Shown here: positions 4,854 to 13,338 of the stretch, one piece after another | Layout of the letters: each line of letters starts with the position of its first letter | Numbering within the stretch: position 1 is the first letter of the stretch | Source: a virus | Virus record (IMG/VR): IMGVR_UViG_3300032316_000367 | Location: 1-32,650 of that record | Length of the DNA stretch: 32,650 nt | Reading direction: 5' to 3' (one strand) | Made by a program: the position numbers and the translations under genes | Notes under the pieces: generated by a model | Told to the model about the DNA's origin: nothing | Seen by the model: only the letters and a program-made list of their open reading frames with translations | Databases searched by the model: none

Positions 4854-5525
4854 ATGTTAGATCACTTGTTAGAATTTGAGCCGCCAGTGGTTGAGGCCAC
4901 CGGCAAGGACGTGTCCGGGCTGGACAGGGCAACGCCCGACCAAATACTCAACGCACAGGTCAATACGACCAAGTGGTTGGAAAAACTGGGCGTCGAAGAC
5001 GACCAAAAGATTCTGCAAGAGGCCGAAGCCAAGGCAGCACGCACAGTTTTCGCAGCGCTGGCCAACAATACGCCCCCCGCCGACACCAAAACCCAGTTGA
5101 CACTGCTCAAAACGCCGGAGTCCGTCAGGCATCTGGTGACGCTGCTGTCTGCATACGACTGGGAGTTTGTGGAGCAGGCCAAGCAGATGCGCGGCATGGC
5201 AGTCGCCAAGATCATTGAGGAAACCAACCACCCCGACGCTCGGATCAGGCTCAAAGCCATCGAGATGCTCGGGCGCGTGACGGAAGTGGCGCTGTTCACG
5301 GACAGGCTGGAGGTCAAGAAGACCGATCTGACCGACGCCGAGATCGACAAGAAGCTCCAAGACAAGCTCGACCTCCTCCTGAACACCATCGACGTGGACG
5401 CCACCAGCGCAGAGACCACGGCAGACATCACGGACGTCGAGCCAAGCACGCCAGACCAGTCAGATCAAAGTGAGCACTCACTGACTTCTGAAGAACCTCC
5501 AGCCCCCACCGACGATGAATCTTGA
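4854..5525 (+). CDS. terS: putative terminase small subunit
   Basis: A 223-aa protein directly before the large terminase, overlapping it by 11 bp. The central part is helical, with ETNHPDARIRLKAIEMLGRV around residues 120-140 followed by TEVALFTDRLEVKKTDLTD, a layout I associate with phage small terminase subunits that bind the packaging site. The last 50 residues are acidic and low in complexity (Ser/Thr/Asp/Glu/Pro). Start: ATG 4854 has only a weak AAGG 10 nt upstream; an ATG at 4779 with a much better Shine-Dalgarno is in frame but separated by one TAG. The assignment rests on position and pattern. Confidence 0.7.
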   Translation: MLDHLLEFEPPVVEATGKDVSGLDRATPDQILNAQVNTTKWLEKLGVEDDQKILQEAEAKAARTVFAALANNTPPADTKTQLTLLKTPESVRHLVTLLSAYDWEFVEQAKQMRGMAVAKIIEETNHPDARIRLKAIEMLGRVTEVALFTDRLEVKKTDLTDAEIDKKLQDKLDLLLNTIDVDATSAETTADITDVEPSTPDQSDQSEHSLTSEEPPAPTDDES

Positions 5526-7050
5526 CGCGCTCAATTTGAAACCGGAAGAGGTCAAGGCCATACGCGCAGCGTTGCCGACGATGACAATTGCGGCCAAGAT
5601 TGAGTTGGTGGAGATGTTAGAAGAGCGCGAACGCAGGCGGTCCCTACAGAACTCGCGCCTTAACATGATTGACTTCGCCAAGAAGGTGTACCCCGGCTTC
5701 AAGGTTGGGCCCCACCACCGCAAGCTGTCCAAGATTTTCCAAGACGTGATCGACGGCAAAAAGAAGCGCGTCATCATCAACATCGCCCCTCGTATGGGTA
5801 AGTCTGAGTTCTCCAGCTACCTGTTCCCGGCGTATTTTCTGGGCAATTTCCCCCTTAAAAAGATCATCATGGGCACGCACACCGCGTCCCTGTCGGAAGA
5901 CTTTGGCCGCAGGGTCAGGAATCTGCTGGAGGACGAGGACTACAACACCGTGTTCCCGGGCACCAAGTTGGCGCAAGATCAGAAGGCTTCAGGCAAATGG
6001 AGCACTGACGCAGGGGGACAATACTACGCCGCTGGTGTGGGTGGAGCCTTGGCCGGACGGGGTGCTGACCTGTTCCTGATCGACGACCCGCACTCTGAGC
6101 AGGACGTTAAAGCCAACAGTCGTCTAGCGTTTGACACGGCGTGGTCGTGGTTCCAGACAGGCCCGTTGCAGCGCCTGATGCCCAATGGCGCGATCATTGT
6201 GGTGATGACCCGGTGGGGGCCGCTGGACCTGACCGGGCGGCTGATCGACTACCAAGTCAAGAACCCGGACTCCCCGCGCTGGGAGATCGTGGAGCTGCCC
6301 GCCATCCTCAACGAAGGCACGGACAACGAGAAGTCGCTCTGGCCGGAGCAGTGGCCGCTCACTTCGCTGCTGTCTGCCAAGTCTTCGATGGACCCGAGGT
6401 ATTGGAACGCGCAGTACATGCAGCAGCCCACCTCGGACGTGTCGGCCATCATCAGCAGGAAGAGCTGGCGCATCTGGGAGTCAGACGAGCCGCCGCCTTG
6501 TGAGTACATCATCCAGAGCTGGGACACGGCGCACGAGACCAAGAGCACATCCGACTATTCGGCGTGCACCACGTGGGGCGTGTTCTACAACGAGGAAGAG
6601 AACAACGCGGCGCAAGTAATCTTGTTGGACGCGTTTAAGGACAGGATGCCGTTTCCCGAGTTGAAGCAGTCCGCCTTGAAACACTACAAGGAGTGGGAGC
6701 CAGACGCGTTCATCGTGGAGAAGAAAGCCGCTGGTGGGCCTCTGATACAGGAGCTGCGGGCGATGGGCATACCCGTGCAAGAGTTTACGCCGAGCCGGGG
6801 AAACGATAAGATGGTGCGGGTCAACGCAATTGCAGACTTGTTTACCTCTGGCATTATCTGGGCACCGGATACCCGCTGGGCACGCGAAGTCATCGAAGAG
6901 GTGGCGGCGTTCCCGGTAGGCGAGAATGACGACTATGTGGATACGACCAGTCAGGCGCTGCTGCGCTTCAGGCAAGGCGGGTTTATCTCACTGGACTCGG
7001 ATGAGAAAGACGACAAGATTTACCGTGGGCGCGTAGCCGCCTACTATTAA
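5515..7050 (+). CDS. terL: terminase large subunit (ATPase and nuclease)
   Basis: 511 aa, the normal length. It is the DNA packaging motor and headful or site-specific nuclease docked on the portal. ATPase domain: Walker A APRMGKSE (residues 91-98), Walker B LFLIDD (186-191), and a coupling-type MTRWGPLDLTGRL (231-243). The RNase H-like nuclease domain includes SWDTAHETKSTSDYSA (residues 335-350; Asp337), FIVEKKAAG with Glu402 and NDDYVDTTSQAL (471-482), which supply the expected acidic metal ligands. The profile resembles the TIGR01630-type terminases. Start ATG 5515 overlaps the end of terS and has no strong Shine-Dalgarno, implying coupled translation. Confidence 0.95.
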   Translation: MNLDALNLKPEEVKAIRAALPTMTIAAKIELVEMLEERERRRSLQNSRLNMIDFAKKVYPGFKVGPHHRKLSKIFQDVIDGKKKRVIINIAPRMGKSEFSSYLFPAYFLGNFPLKKIIMGTHTASLSEDFGRRVRNLLEDEDYNTVFPGTKLAQDQKASGKWSTDAGGQYYAAGVGGALAGRGADLFLIDDPHSEQDVKANSRLAFDTAWSWFQTGPLQRLMPNGAIIVVMTRWGPLDLTGRLIDYQVKNPDSPRWEIVELPAILNEGTDNEKSLWPEQWPLTSLLSAKSSMDPRYWNAQYMQQPTSDVSAIISRKSWRIWESDEPPPCEYIIQSWDTAHETKSTSDYSACTTWGVFYNEEENNAAQVILLDAFKDRMPFPELKQSALKHYKEWEPDAFIVEKKAAGGPLIQELRAMGIPVQEFTPSRGNDKMVRVNAIADLFTSGIIWAPDTRWAREVIEEVAAFPVGENDDYVDTTSQALLRFRQGGFISLDSDEKDDKIYRGRVAAYY

Positions 7051-7058
7051 GGATCAAC

Positions 7059-9527
7059 ATGGCAACGAACATCGACAAAGCACTCTTTCAGCAACCACAG
7101 GGCATCGACGCACTGGCCGAAGACGAGCAGGGCATTGAAATTGAGATCGTTGATCCCGAAGCGGTGAGCATCGAAGGCCCGGGGTTTGCCGTCGAGTTGG
7201 CCAAGGTTGAGGCGGAGAACGACTTTGATGTCAATCTGGCCGAAGAGATGGACGCCGGTGCCATTGAGTCGATGGCCGGGGACTTGGCCTCAGATATTGA
7301 CAATGACCGCCAGTCGCGCAAGGAGTGGGAGAAGGCGTACACGGAAGGGCTGAAGCTGCTGGGCTTGCAGGTCGAAGAGCGCACAGAGCCGTGGAACGGC
7401 GCGTCTGGTGTGTTCCACCCAATGATTACCGAGGCCGTGGTCCGGTTCCAGTCAGAGGCGATCACGGAGTCGTTCCCCGCTCAAGGGCCGGTGCGCACGA
7501 AGATTCTGGGTAAAGAGACCCCTGAGAAGCAGCAAGCTGCGCAGCGTGTCGAGGCCGACATGAACTACGAGCTGACAGACGTGATGAAAGAGTTCCGCCC
7601 AGAGCACGAGCGCATGTTGTGGTCGCTGCCAGCCACCGGCTCAGCGTTCAAGAAGGTGTACTACGACCCCAATCTGGGGCGTCAGGTGTCGATGTTTGTG
7701 CCCGCAGAAGACATCATCCTGCCGTACGGCACGACGGACATGGACACTTGCTACCGCCTGACACACATCATGCGCAAGACCAAGAACGACATCATCAAGC
7801 TCCAGAAGGCGGGCTTTTACCGTGACATCGAGCTGGGCGACCCCACACGCGAGCAGACCAACATTGAGAAGGCCAAGGACAAAGAGACCGGCTTCAGTGA
7901 TCTGAACGACGACCGTTACATCCTGATGGAGTGCCACGTTGACTTGGACCTCAAGGGCTTTGAAGACGAGGGCGACGACGGCGAACCCACAGGCATCGCG
8001 CTGCCGTACGTAGTAACACTCATCAAGGGGACCAACGATGTTCTGTCCATTCGACGCAACTGGCGTGAAGATGACGACCTGCGGCTCAAGCGCCAGCACT
8101 TCGTTCACTACCAATACATTCCCGGCTTCGGTGCGTATGGCTTCGGCCTCTTCCACCTCATTGGGGGATTTGCTAAGTCGGCCACCAGCATCATGCGACA
8201 GCTCGTGGACGCCGGGACACTATCGAATCTACCCGGGGGCCTCAAGTCTCGCGGACTTCGGATCAAGGGTGATGACACTCCGATTGCCCCCGGCGAGTTC
8301 CGGGACGTAGACATCGGCTCGGGCGCACTGCGGGACAACATCCTGCCGCTGCCGTACAAAGAGCCTTCGGCAGTTCTGTTCAGCCTGCTGGGCACCATCG
8401 TTGAAGAGGGTCGCCGTTTCGCAGCTACTGCGGACATGAAGGTTGCCGACATGTCGGCCAACGCCCCGGTGGGCACAACTCTGGCTCTGCTGGAGCGCCA
8501 GCTCAAGGTGATGTCGGCTGTGCAGGCGCGTATGCACTACGCGTTCAAACAAGAGCTGCACCTGTTGGCCATACTCATCCGCGACTACACAGACCCCGCG
8601 TACGACTACGAGCCTGACCGTGGTGGCCGCAGAGCCAAGGCAGAGGACTACCGCCACGTAGACATCATCCCTGTGTCGGACCCCAACGCGGCAACCATGA
8701 GCCAGCGCGTGGTGCAGTACCAAGCCGTCATCCAGATGGCGCAGATGGCCCCCGAAATTTATGACCTGCCCTTGTTGCACCGCAACATGCTGGAGGTGCT
8801 GGGCATCAAGAACGCCGACAAGCTCGTGCCGCTGCCAGACGACCAGAAGCCGAGAGACCCCGTGTCCGAGAACATGATGGTGCTCAAGAGCGAGCCGGTC
8901 AAAGCGTTCATGTACCAAGACCACGAGGCCCACATCAAGGTGCACATGTCCGCGATGCAGGACCCGATCATCATGCAGTTGATCGGCCAGAACCCCAAGG
9001 CACCGATGATCCAAGGGGCCATGATGGCGCACATTGCCGAGCACGTTGGCTTTGCGTACCGTCAGAAAATTGAGCAGCAGCTTGGCATCCCCCTGCCACC
9101 GGAAGACGAGAAGCTCCCGCCGCAGATCGAGGTCGCACTGTCTGCCATGATGGCGCAGGCTGCGCAGCAGGTTCTCCAACAGAGCCAAGCGCAGCAAGCC
9201 CAGCAACAGGCCCAGCAGCAAGCCCAAGACCCCGTGCTCCAGCTCCAGCAGCAGGACATGCAGATCAAGCAACAAGAAGTTGCGCTCAAAGAGAAGAAGA
9301 TTGCCGCCGATGCCGCCGCCCGTGCGGACGAGCTGGACCTCAAAGAAAGAGCGCTGGAAGGCAAATTGAAATTGGACGGCTTCAAGGCAGGCCAGCAGGC
9401 CACGCAGGCCGAGAAGAAGTTGCAGTCCGACCAAGAACGAGAAGGTGTCCGCATGGGCATCGACATCGCAAGGAGTCGCCAACAGGCGATGCAGAAAAAC
9501 CAACCACCGAAAGGCCCGGCCAAATAA
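7059..9527 (+). CDS. portal protein
   Basis: 822 aa, 8 bp after terL with AGGA before the start. The portal ring is the DNA channel and connects head and tail. The body has the NDRQSRKEWEKAYTEGLKLL and PWNGASGVFHPMITEAVVRF features common in portal proteins of podoviruses (P22-like portal family by recall). The C-terminal 130 residues are unusual: a Gln/Ala run (QQAQQQAQQQAQ, about residues 700-715) followed by a long charged coiled coil (KQQEVALKEKKIAADAAARA), which could form an extended barrel. The C-terminal end is basic (PPKGPAK). A long antisense frame here is a shadow. Confidence 0.88.
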   Translation: MATNIDKALFQQPQGIDALAEDEQGIEIEIVDPEAVSIEGPGFAVELAKVEAENDFDVNLAEEMDAGAIESMAGDLASDIDNDRQSRKEWEKAYTEGLKLLGLQVEERTEPWNGASGVFHPMITEAVVRFQSEAITESFPAQGPVRTKILGKETPEKQQAAQRVEADMNYELTDVMKEFRPEHERMLWSLPATGSAFKKVYYDPNLGRQVSMFVPAEDIILPYGTTDMDTCYRLTHIMRKTKNDIIKLQKAGFYRDIELGDPTREQTNIEKAKDKETGFSDLNDDRYILMECHVDLDLKGFEDEGDDGEPTGIALPYVVTLIKGTNDVLSIRRNWREDDDLRLKRQHFVHYQYIPGFGAYGFGLFHLIGGFAKSATSIMRQLVDAGTLSNLPGGLKSRGLRIKGDDTPIAPGEFRDVDIGSGALRDNILPLPYKEPSAVLFSLLGTIVEEGRRFAATADMKVADMSANAPVGTTLALLERQLKVMSAVQARMHYAFKQELHLLAILIRDYTDPAYDYEPDRGGRRAKAEDYRHVDIIPVSDPNAATMSQRVVQYQAVIQMAQMAPEIYDLPLLHRNMLEVLGIKNADKLVPLPDDQKPRDPVSENMMVLKSEPVKAFMYQDHEAHIKVHMSAMQDPIIMQLIGQNPKAPMIQGAMMAHIAEHVGFAYRQKIEQQLGIPLPPEDEKLPPQIEVALSAMMAQAAQQVLQQSQAQQAQQQAQQQAQDPVLQLQQQDMQIKQQEVALKEKKIAADAAARADELDLKERALEGKLKLDGFKAGQQATQAEKKLQSDQEREGVRMGIDIARSRQQAMQKNQPPKGPAK

Positions 9528-9722
9528 ATGATCCAAGACTTCGCACGCGTATTGCGCGAACAAATACGCAAAGACATGAACAACTACGCTGACGACGCCG
9601 CCAGCGGAGCATGTCGCTCATTTGAGGAATATCAAAAACTCTGCGGAACCATTCAGGGTCTGGCTATCGCAGAGCGCTATGTAATTGACCTTGCACAGAA
9701 AGTTGAACAATCAGATGAGTGA
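9528..9722 (+). CDS. small phage protein between portal and co-chaperonin (64 aa)
   Basis: ATG directly abuts the portal stop (TAAATGA) and its TGA overlaps the next gene. The product (MIQDFARVLREQIRKDMNNY, then a helix ending IAERYVIDLAQKVEQSDE) is predicted to be all-helical. Small helical proteins in this position are common in related phages, but I know no function. Confidence 0.7.
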   Translation: MIQDFARVLREQIRKDMNNYADDAASGACRSFEEYQKLCGTIQGLAIAERYVIDLAQKVEQSDE

Positions 9723-10146
9723 ACTTAGTCTTGAGCCGGGCACATTTGCCCTACCCGAAGCCATCCAACCGACTGAGGCCCCGGCCCCGGAAGCGACAGA
9801 TGAAGAAAAGGCCCGACAGCTTCCCGACCCCAAAGGTTGGAAACTGCTGTGCGCGGTGCCCGACGTTGTTGAGACATTTGAGAACTCCTCAATTGTCAAA
9901 GCCGGTCAGTTCATGAAACAAGAAGAGCACGCCACAACCGTGCTGTTTGTCATGAAGATCGGACCTGACGCGTACAAAGACACCACCAAGTTCCCAAGCG
10001 GTCCGTGGTGCAAGGAAGGTGACTTTGTGCTCGTGCGTACGTATTCCGGTACGCGATTCAAAATCTACGGAAAAGAGTTTCGAGTCATCAATGACGACAT
10101 GATCGAAGCAGTTGTGCAAGACCCTCGCGGACTTACCCGCGCTTGA
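9715..10146 (+). CDS. GroES-like co-chaperonin
   Basis: 143 aa; the ATG at 9715 lies inside the end of the previous gene. After an acidic, proline-rich N-terminal extension (residues 1-35), residues 38-136 match the GroES layout: a first strand (GWKLLCAVPDV), a mobile-loop-like stretch (ENSSIVKAGQFM, 56-67), a beta strand TTVLFVMKIGPDAY, and then CKEGDFVLVRTYSGTRFKIY with a final EFRVINDDMIEAVVQ, comparable to GDIVIF and ESDILAIV of GroES. As with T4 gp31, such a protein could cap host GroEL to fold the capsid protein. The link is by eye, not by search. Confidence 0.65.
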   Translation: MSELSLEPGTFALPEAIQPTEAPAPEATDEEKARQLPDPKGWKLLCAVPDVVETFENSSIVKAGQFMKQEEHATTVLFVMKIGPDAYKDTTKFPSGPWCKEGDFVLVRTYSGTRFKIYGKEFRVINDDMIEAVVQDPRGLTRA

Positions 10147-10157
10147 AGGAGCAGTAA

Positions 10158-11102
10158 ATGGCAGGTGAATTTAAGTTTCCTGACGAACAGGACGAGACTG
10201 TTGTAGTTTCGCAACAAGAAGACGGCGATGTCGAAATAGAGATCGTCGATGACACGCCCGAGCGCGACAAGGGACGAAAACCCTTGGACCGGGAGGTGGC
10301 CGACCCCACAGATGCGGAGATTGAGACCTACACCAAAGGTGCTCAGGAACGCATTAAGGAGCTGACCCACGCCCGTCACGACGAGCGCCGAGCCAAAGAA
10401 GCCCTTCAGCGGGAAAAGCAGGAGCTTGAGCGCATTGCACAACACATGCACTCGGAGAACCAGAAGCTCAAACAGTATGTGGACACCGGCTCCCAGCAGT
10501 ATGGGGAGATGGCCAAACAAGCTGCCGAAGCCGAGTTGGACAAAGCCCGCCGCGATTACAAAGTGGCGCAGGAAGCGTTTGACACGGACGGCATCATTGC
10601 GGCGCAGGAAGCACTGACCGAAGCCAAGATGAAGATTGCTTCGGTAAAAAACTTTCGCCCAACCGCTTTACAACAGGAAGAAACTGTTGTACAAACTAGG
10701 CAACCCGCACCCCAACCGGTGCAACCCGACGAAAAAACCCTGCGCTGGCAGGCCAAAAACCAGTGGTTCGGGGCCGAGGGGTTCGAAGAAGTTACCAGCT
10801 TTGCACTAGGGCTGCACCAGAAGCTAGTCAACAACGGGGTCGATCCCCGCAGCAGTGAATATTTCGAGCGGATTGATGCTCGCGTGAAGTCTACGTTTCC
10901 TGAAGTCTTTGGCGATGTCGAAGATCGTAAGGCGGCTGACTCCCCAAAACGGCCAACCTCGGTTGTTGCTCCCGCAGCTCGTTCTTCGGGCGCAAAGAAA
11001 ATTCAACTTACGTCTACGCAAATTGCGCTGGCAAAAAAGTACGGATTAACCCCGCAGCAGTATGCTGCTGAAGTTGCAAAATTGGAGAGAAATAATGGCT
11101 GA
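10158..11102 (+). CDS. putative scaffolding / head assembly protein
   Basis: 314 aa with AAGGAG upstream. The N-terminus is acidic (DEQDETVVVSQQEDGDVEIE), residues about 60-165 form a long charged coiled coil (QERIKELTHARHDERRAKEA), followed by a proline-rich linker and a basic C-terminus (KKIQLTSTQIALAKKYGLTP). Acidic coiled coil with a basic tail, between portal and capsid genes, is characteristic of scaffolds that template the procapsid and are then lost. The end overlaps the next gene by 8 bp. Confidence 0.72.
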   Translation: MAGEFKFPDEQDETVVVSQQEDGDVEIEIVDDTPERDKGRKPLDREVADPTDAEIETYTKGAQERIKELTHARHDERRAKEALQREKQELERIAQHMHSENQKLKQYVDTGSQQYGEMAKQAAEAELDKARRDYKVAQEAFDTDGIIAAQEALTEAKMKIASVKNFRPTALQQEETVVQTRQPAPQPVQPDEKTLRWQAKNQWFGAEGFEEVTSFALGLHQKLVNNGVDPRSSEYFERIDARVKSTFPEVFGDVEDRKAADSPKRPTSVVAPAARSSGAKKIQLTSTQIALAKKYGLTPQQYAAEVAKLERNNG

Positions 11103-11547
11103 AAATCGTACCCCTCGTGATCTCGTGTCACGCGACAAAACCGCTCGTCCTGTATATGTGCCACCTTCGGCGCTGCCTGATCCGACTCCAGAGCCGGGTT
11201 ATGTGTACCGCTGGATCATGACGCATCTGCTCGGTGAAGCAAACCCAACTAACGTGTCTCGCAAGATGCGCGAAGGCTGGGTGCCGGTCAAAGCGGTAGA
11301 CCATCCAGAACTGATGCTGGTAGGTAGTGACAAAACTGGAAACGTCGAAATTGGTGGCCTCATGCTCTGCAAGATGTCCGCCGAGATGGCTCGGTCCCGT
11401 GATGAATACTTCAACCAGCAGGCTCAGAACCAGATGGACTCCGTGGACAACCACTTTATGCGAAATAATGACCCTCGAATGCCACTGTTTGCTGAACGCA
11501 AGTCAACATCCAGTCGCGGACAGGGATTTGGTTCAGGTTCTAAATAA
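11095..11547 (+). CDS. conserved phage protein in the head block (150 aa)
   Basis: Start ATG 11095 (MAENRTPRDLVSRDKTARPV) is preferred because GGAGAG lies 8 nt upstream; a longer frame from 11062 is the scaffold end read out of frame. Central segment: YRWIMTHLLGEANPTNVSRK then EGWVPVKAVDHPEL. The end is glycine- and serine-rich (GQGFGSGSK). The YRW...NVSxKMREGW pattern recurs, from memory, next to capsid genes of aquatic podoviruses. A minor head or assembly role is likely but unproven. Confidence 0.7.
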   Translation: MAENRTPRDLVSRDKTARPVYVPPSALPDPTPEPGYVYRWIMTHLLGEANPTNVSRKMREGWVPVKAVDHPELMLVGSDKTGNVEIGGLMLCKMSAEMARSRDEYFNQQAQNQMDSVDNHFMRNNDPRMPLFAERKSTSSRGQGFGSGSK

Positions 11548-11558
11548 AGGAGTGCCTC

Positions 11559-12200
11559 ATGGCATCAACTGCTACCCCCTACGGCTTTCGAGCCGTAAAC
11601 GAACTGGGCGGTCTACCTTATGCTGGTAGCACGCGTCAGTTTCTGATCGACCCAGCGGGTTACAACACCAACATCTTTAACGGATCGCTGGTCTTCGTAA
11701 ACACTTCTGGTTTCATCAACATTGCTACCTCGACTGGTGCAGACGCTACGACCAATGGTTTCCCCACTGGTACAGCTAACACGGGTTGCATCGGCGTTTT
11801 CGTCGGCTGCTCCTACGTAAACTCGCAAGGTCAGGTAATCTACGCTCAGTACTACCCCGCCAACTACGTTGCTCCTGCTGGCACTGCCATCACTGCGTAC
11901 GTTATTGACGACGACCGTGCTGTGTTCCAAGTTCAGTCTGCTGGCTCTGTCACGCAAGCTGCTCTGGGTGCAAACGTGTTCCTGAACGCTGTGCAAAGCA
12001 CTTCGACTGGTTCGACTACCACTGGTAACTCGAATACTGCCGTTGTGGCTGGCGCTTCTGCTGTCACTACCACTGCCGCTTTCCGCGTCGTTGGCTTCGT
12101 GGACATGCAAGGCTTCTCGACCGTGGGTGACGCATTTACTGACATTCTGGTGAAGTTCAACCCCGGATACCATTCTTACAGCAACGCTGTTGGTCTGTAA
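11559..12200 (+). CDS. putative capsid decoration / minor head protein
   Basis: 213 aa, strong Shine-Dalgarno AAAGGAG, placed immediately before the major capsid gene. It begins MASTATPYGFRAVNELGGLP and is rich in Ala, Thr, Gly, Val and Ser with many predicted beta strands; acidic residues are few. Decoration proteins in related phages sit here and share the PYGFR start in my recollection. It has no tail or enzyme motif. Confidence in a virion role is higher than in the exact role. Confidence 0.65.
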   Translation: MASTATPYGFRAVNELGGLPYAGSTRQFLIDPAGYNTNIFNGSLVFVNTSGFINIATSTGADATTNGFPTGTANTGCIGVFVGCSYVNSQGQVIYAQYYPANYVAPAGTAITAYVIDDDRAVFQVQSAGSVTQAALGANVFLNAVQSTSTGSTTTGNSNTAVVAGASAVTTTAAFRVVGFVDMQGFSTVGDAFTDILVKFNPGYHSYSNAVGL

Positions 12201-12212
12201 AGGAGCTAAATC

Positions 12213-13145
12213 ATGGCTATTTCACGCGCACAACTACTTAAAGAACTGCTCCCCGGCCTGAACGCACTGTTTGGTCTGGAATACGCTCGCTACGGCGAAG
12301 AGCACAAGGAAATCTACGAGACTGAGAAATCAGAGCGCTCGTTTGAAGAAGAAACCAAGCTGTCCGGCTTCGGTGCTGCACCAGTGAAGAACGAGGGCCA
12401 AGCCATTGCTTATGACAATGCGCAAGAAGCCTTCACTGCACGTTACAGCCACGAGACCATCGCTCTGGGCTTCTCGATCACTGAAGAAGCGGTCGAAGAT
12501 AACTTGTACGACTCTTTGTCGGCTCGTTACACCAAAGGTCTGGCTCGCGCTATGGCCTACACCAAGCAGGTTAAAGCTGCTGGCGTCATCAACAATGGCT
12601 TCAGCGGTTCGTACCTCGGCGGTGACGGTGTGTCGCTGTTTGGCGTCAACTCTTCCAGCGCACGCGTGGGTCACCCACTCGTCAACGGCGGCGTTAACTT
12701 CAACAGCCCGACCACTGGTGTTGATCTGAACGAGACCTCGTTGGAAAATGCTGTGATCCAGATCGCTGCATGGACTGATGAGCGCGGCCTGCTGATCGCA
12801 GCCAAGCCACGCAAGATGATTGTTCCGCCTGCTCTGCAATTCGTTGCGACTCGTCTGTTGGAAACCAACCTCCGCGTTGGCACTGCTGACAACGACATCA
12901 ACGCGATCAAGAACAACGGTTCGATCCCTGAAGGCTATGCCATCAACCACTTCTTGACCGACAGCAATGCTTGGTTCTTGATGACTGATGTGCCAAACGG
13001 CCTGAAGCACTTCGAGCGTATTGCGCTGACCAACTCGATGGACGGCGACTTCGACACGGGCAACGTCCGTTACAAGTCTCGTGAGCGTTACAGCTTCGGC
13101 TGGAGCGATCCATTGGGCGCATGGGGCTCAAGCGGTTCGTCTTAA
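12213..13145 (+). CDS. major capsid protein
   Basis: 310 aa with AAAGGAG 8 nt before ATG, followed directly by a strong terminator. It contains GLEYARYGEEHKEIYETEKS near the start, FSITEEAVEDNLYDSLSARY in the middle, and a C-terminal NAWFLMTDVPNGLKHFERI then NVRYKSRERYSFGWSDPLG, all typical of the HK97-fold major capsid family that includes Mu gpT-like proteins. Length, place after scaffold and decoration, and low codon bias variation support the call. It should build the icosahedral shell. Confidence 0.88.
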   Translation: MAISRAQLLKELLPGLNALFGLEYARYGEEHKEIYETEKSERSFEEETKLSGFGAAPVKNEGQAIAYDNAQEAFTARYSHETIALGFSITEEAVEDNLYDSLSARYTKGLARAMAYTKQVKAAGVINNGFSGSYLGGDGVSLFGVNSSSARVGHPLVNGGVNFNSPTTGVDLNETSLENAVIQIAAWTDERGLLIAAKPRKMIVPPALQFVATRLLETNLRVGTADNDINAIKNNGSIPEGYAINHFLTDSNAWFLMTDVPNGLKHFERIALTNSMDGDFDTGNVRYKSRERYSFGWSDPLGAWGSSGSS

Positions 13146-13192
13146 TTGACGGCTGAGTAAGTTAGGGTTGGGGGTTCCCGGCCGCTTACTTG

Positions 13193-13218
13193 AAAAGGCA
13201 CCTTCGGGTGCCTTTTTT
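13193..13218 (+). terminator. rho-independent terminator after the major capsid gene
   Basis: AAAAGGCACC (13193-13202), loop TTCG, GGTGCCTTTT (13207-13216) and further T residues form a 10-bp perfect stem with an exceptionally stable tetraloop. It ends transcripts of the head genes. Confidence 0.92.
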
Positions 13219-13222
13219 ATTG

Positions 13223-13250
13223 TTGACACCCCGTGAAAAAGGTGTATATT
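13223..13250 (+). promoter_or_regulatory. sigma70-like promoter downstream of the capsid terminator
   Basis: TTGACA (13223-13228), a 16-bp spacer and TATATT (13245-13250) lie just 5 bp after the terminator. This is a near-consensus host-type promoter that would restart transcription toward 13339 and beyond. Confidence 0.8.
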
Positions 13251-13338
13251 GCAGGTATTCCGGGCTTTCCGGTGTATCAGACAGTCCCGGCTGACGACAT
13301 GCAGACTGATACGCCCAACTTGCATGTAAGGAAAAATC
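13251..13338 (+). promoter_or_regulatory. structured 5' leader of the gene at 13339
   Basis: The leader holds GTATCAG (13274-13280) and CTGATAC (13306-13312), exact inverted repeats 25 nt apart, and internal CCGG-containing complementary pieces, so it should form an RNA stem. The Shine-Dalgarno AAGGAA follows before ATG 13339. The role (stability or translational control of an abundant virion protein) is inference. Confidence 0.4.

Noticed and set aside
4646-4879. Plus-strand 77-codon frame overlapping the start of terS
   Set aside because: It crosses the leftward terminator hairpin, has no Shine-Dalgarno and stops within terS; kept only as a possible slippage product in the terS leader finding.
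4862-5449. Two long minus-strand frames opposite terS
   Set aside because: Both lie antisense to a gene with a clear context; composition (Ser- or Gly/Leu-rich) is typical of shadows and neither has a Shine-Dalgarno.
8229-9563. 444-codon open frame on the minus strand opposite the portal gene
   Set aside because: Antisense shadow of a high-GC coding region; rich in Leu, His and Arg, no start signals, no recognisable domain, and fully covered by the portal.
12905-12925. GGTTCGATCC resembling a tRNA T-loop
   Set aside because: Inside the major capsid gene, with no complementary arms nearby to form a cloverleaf.
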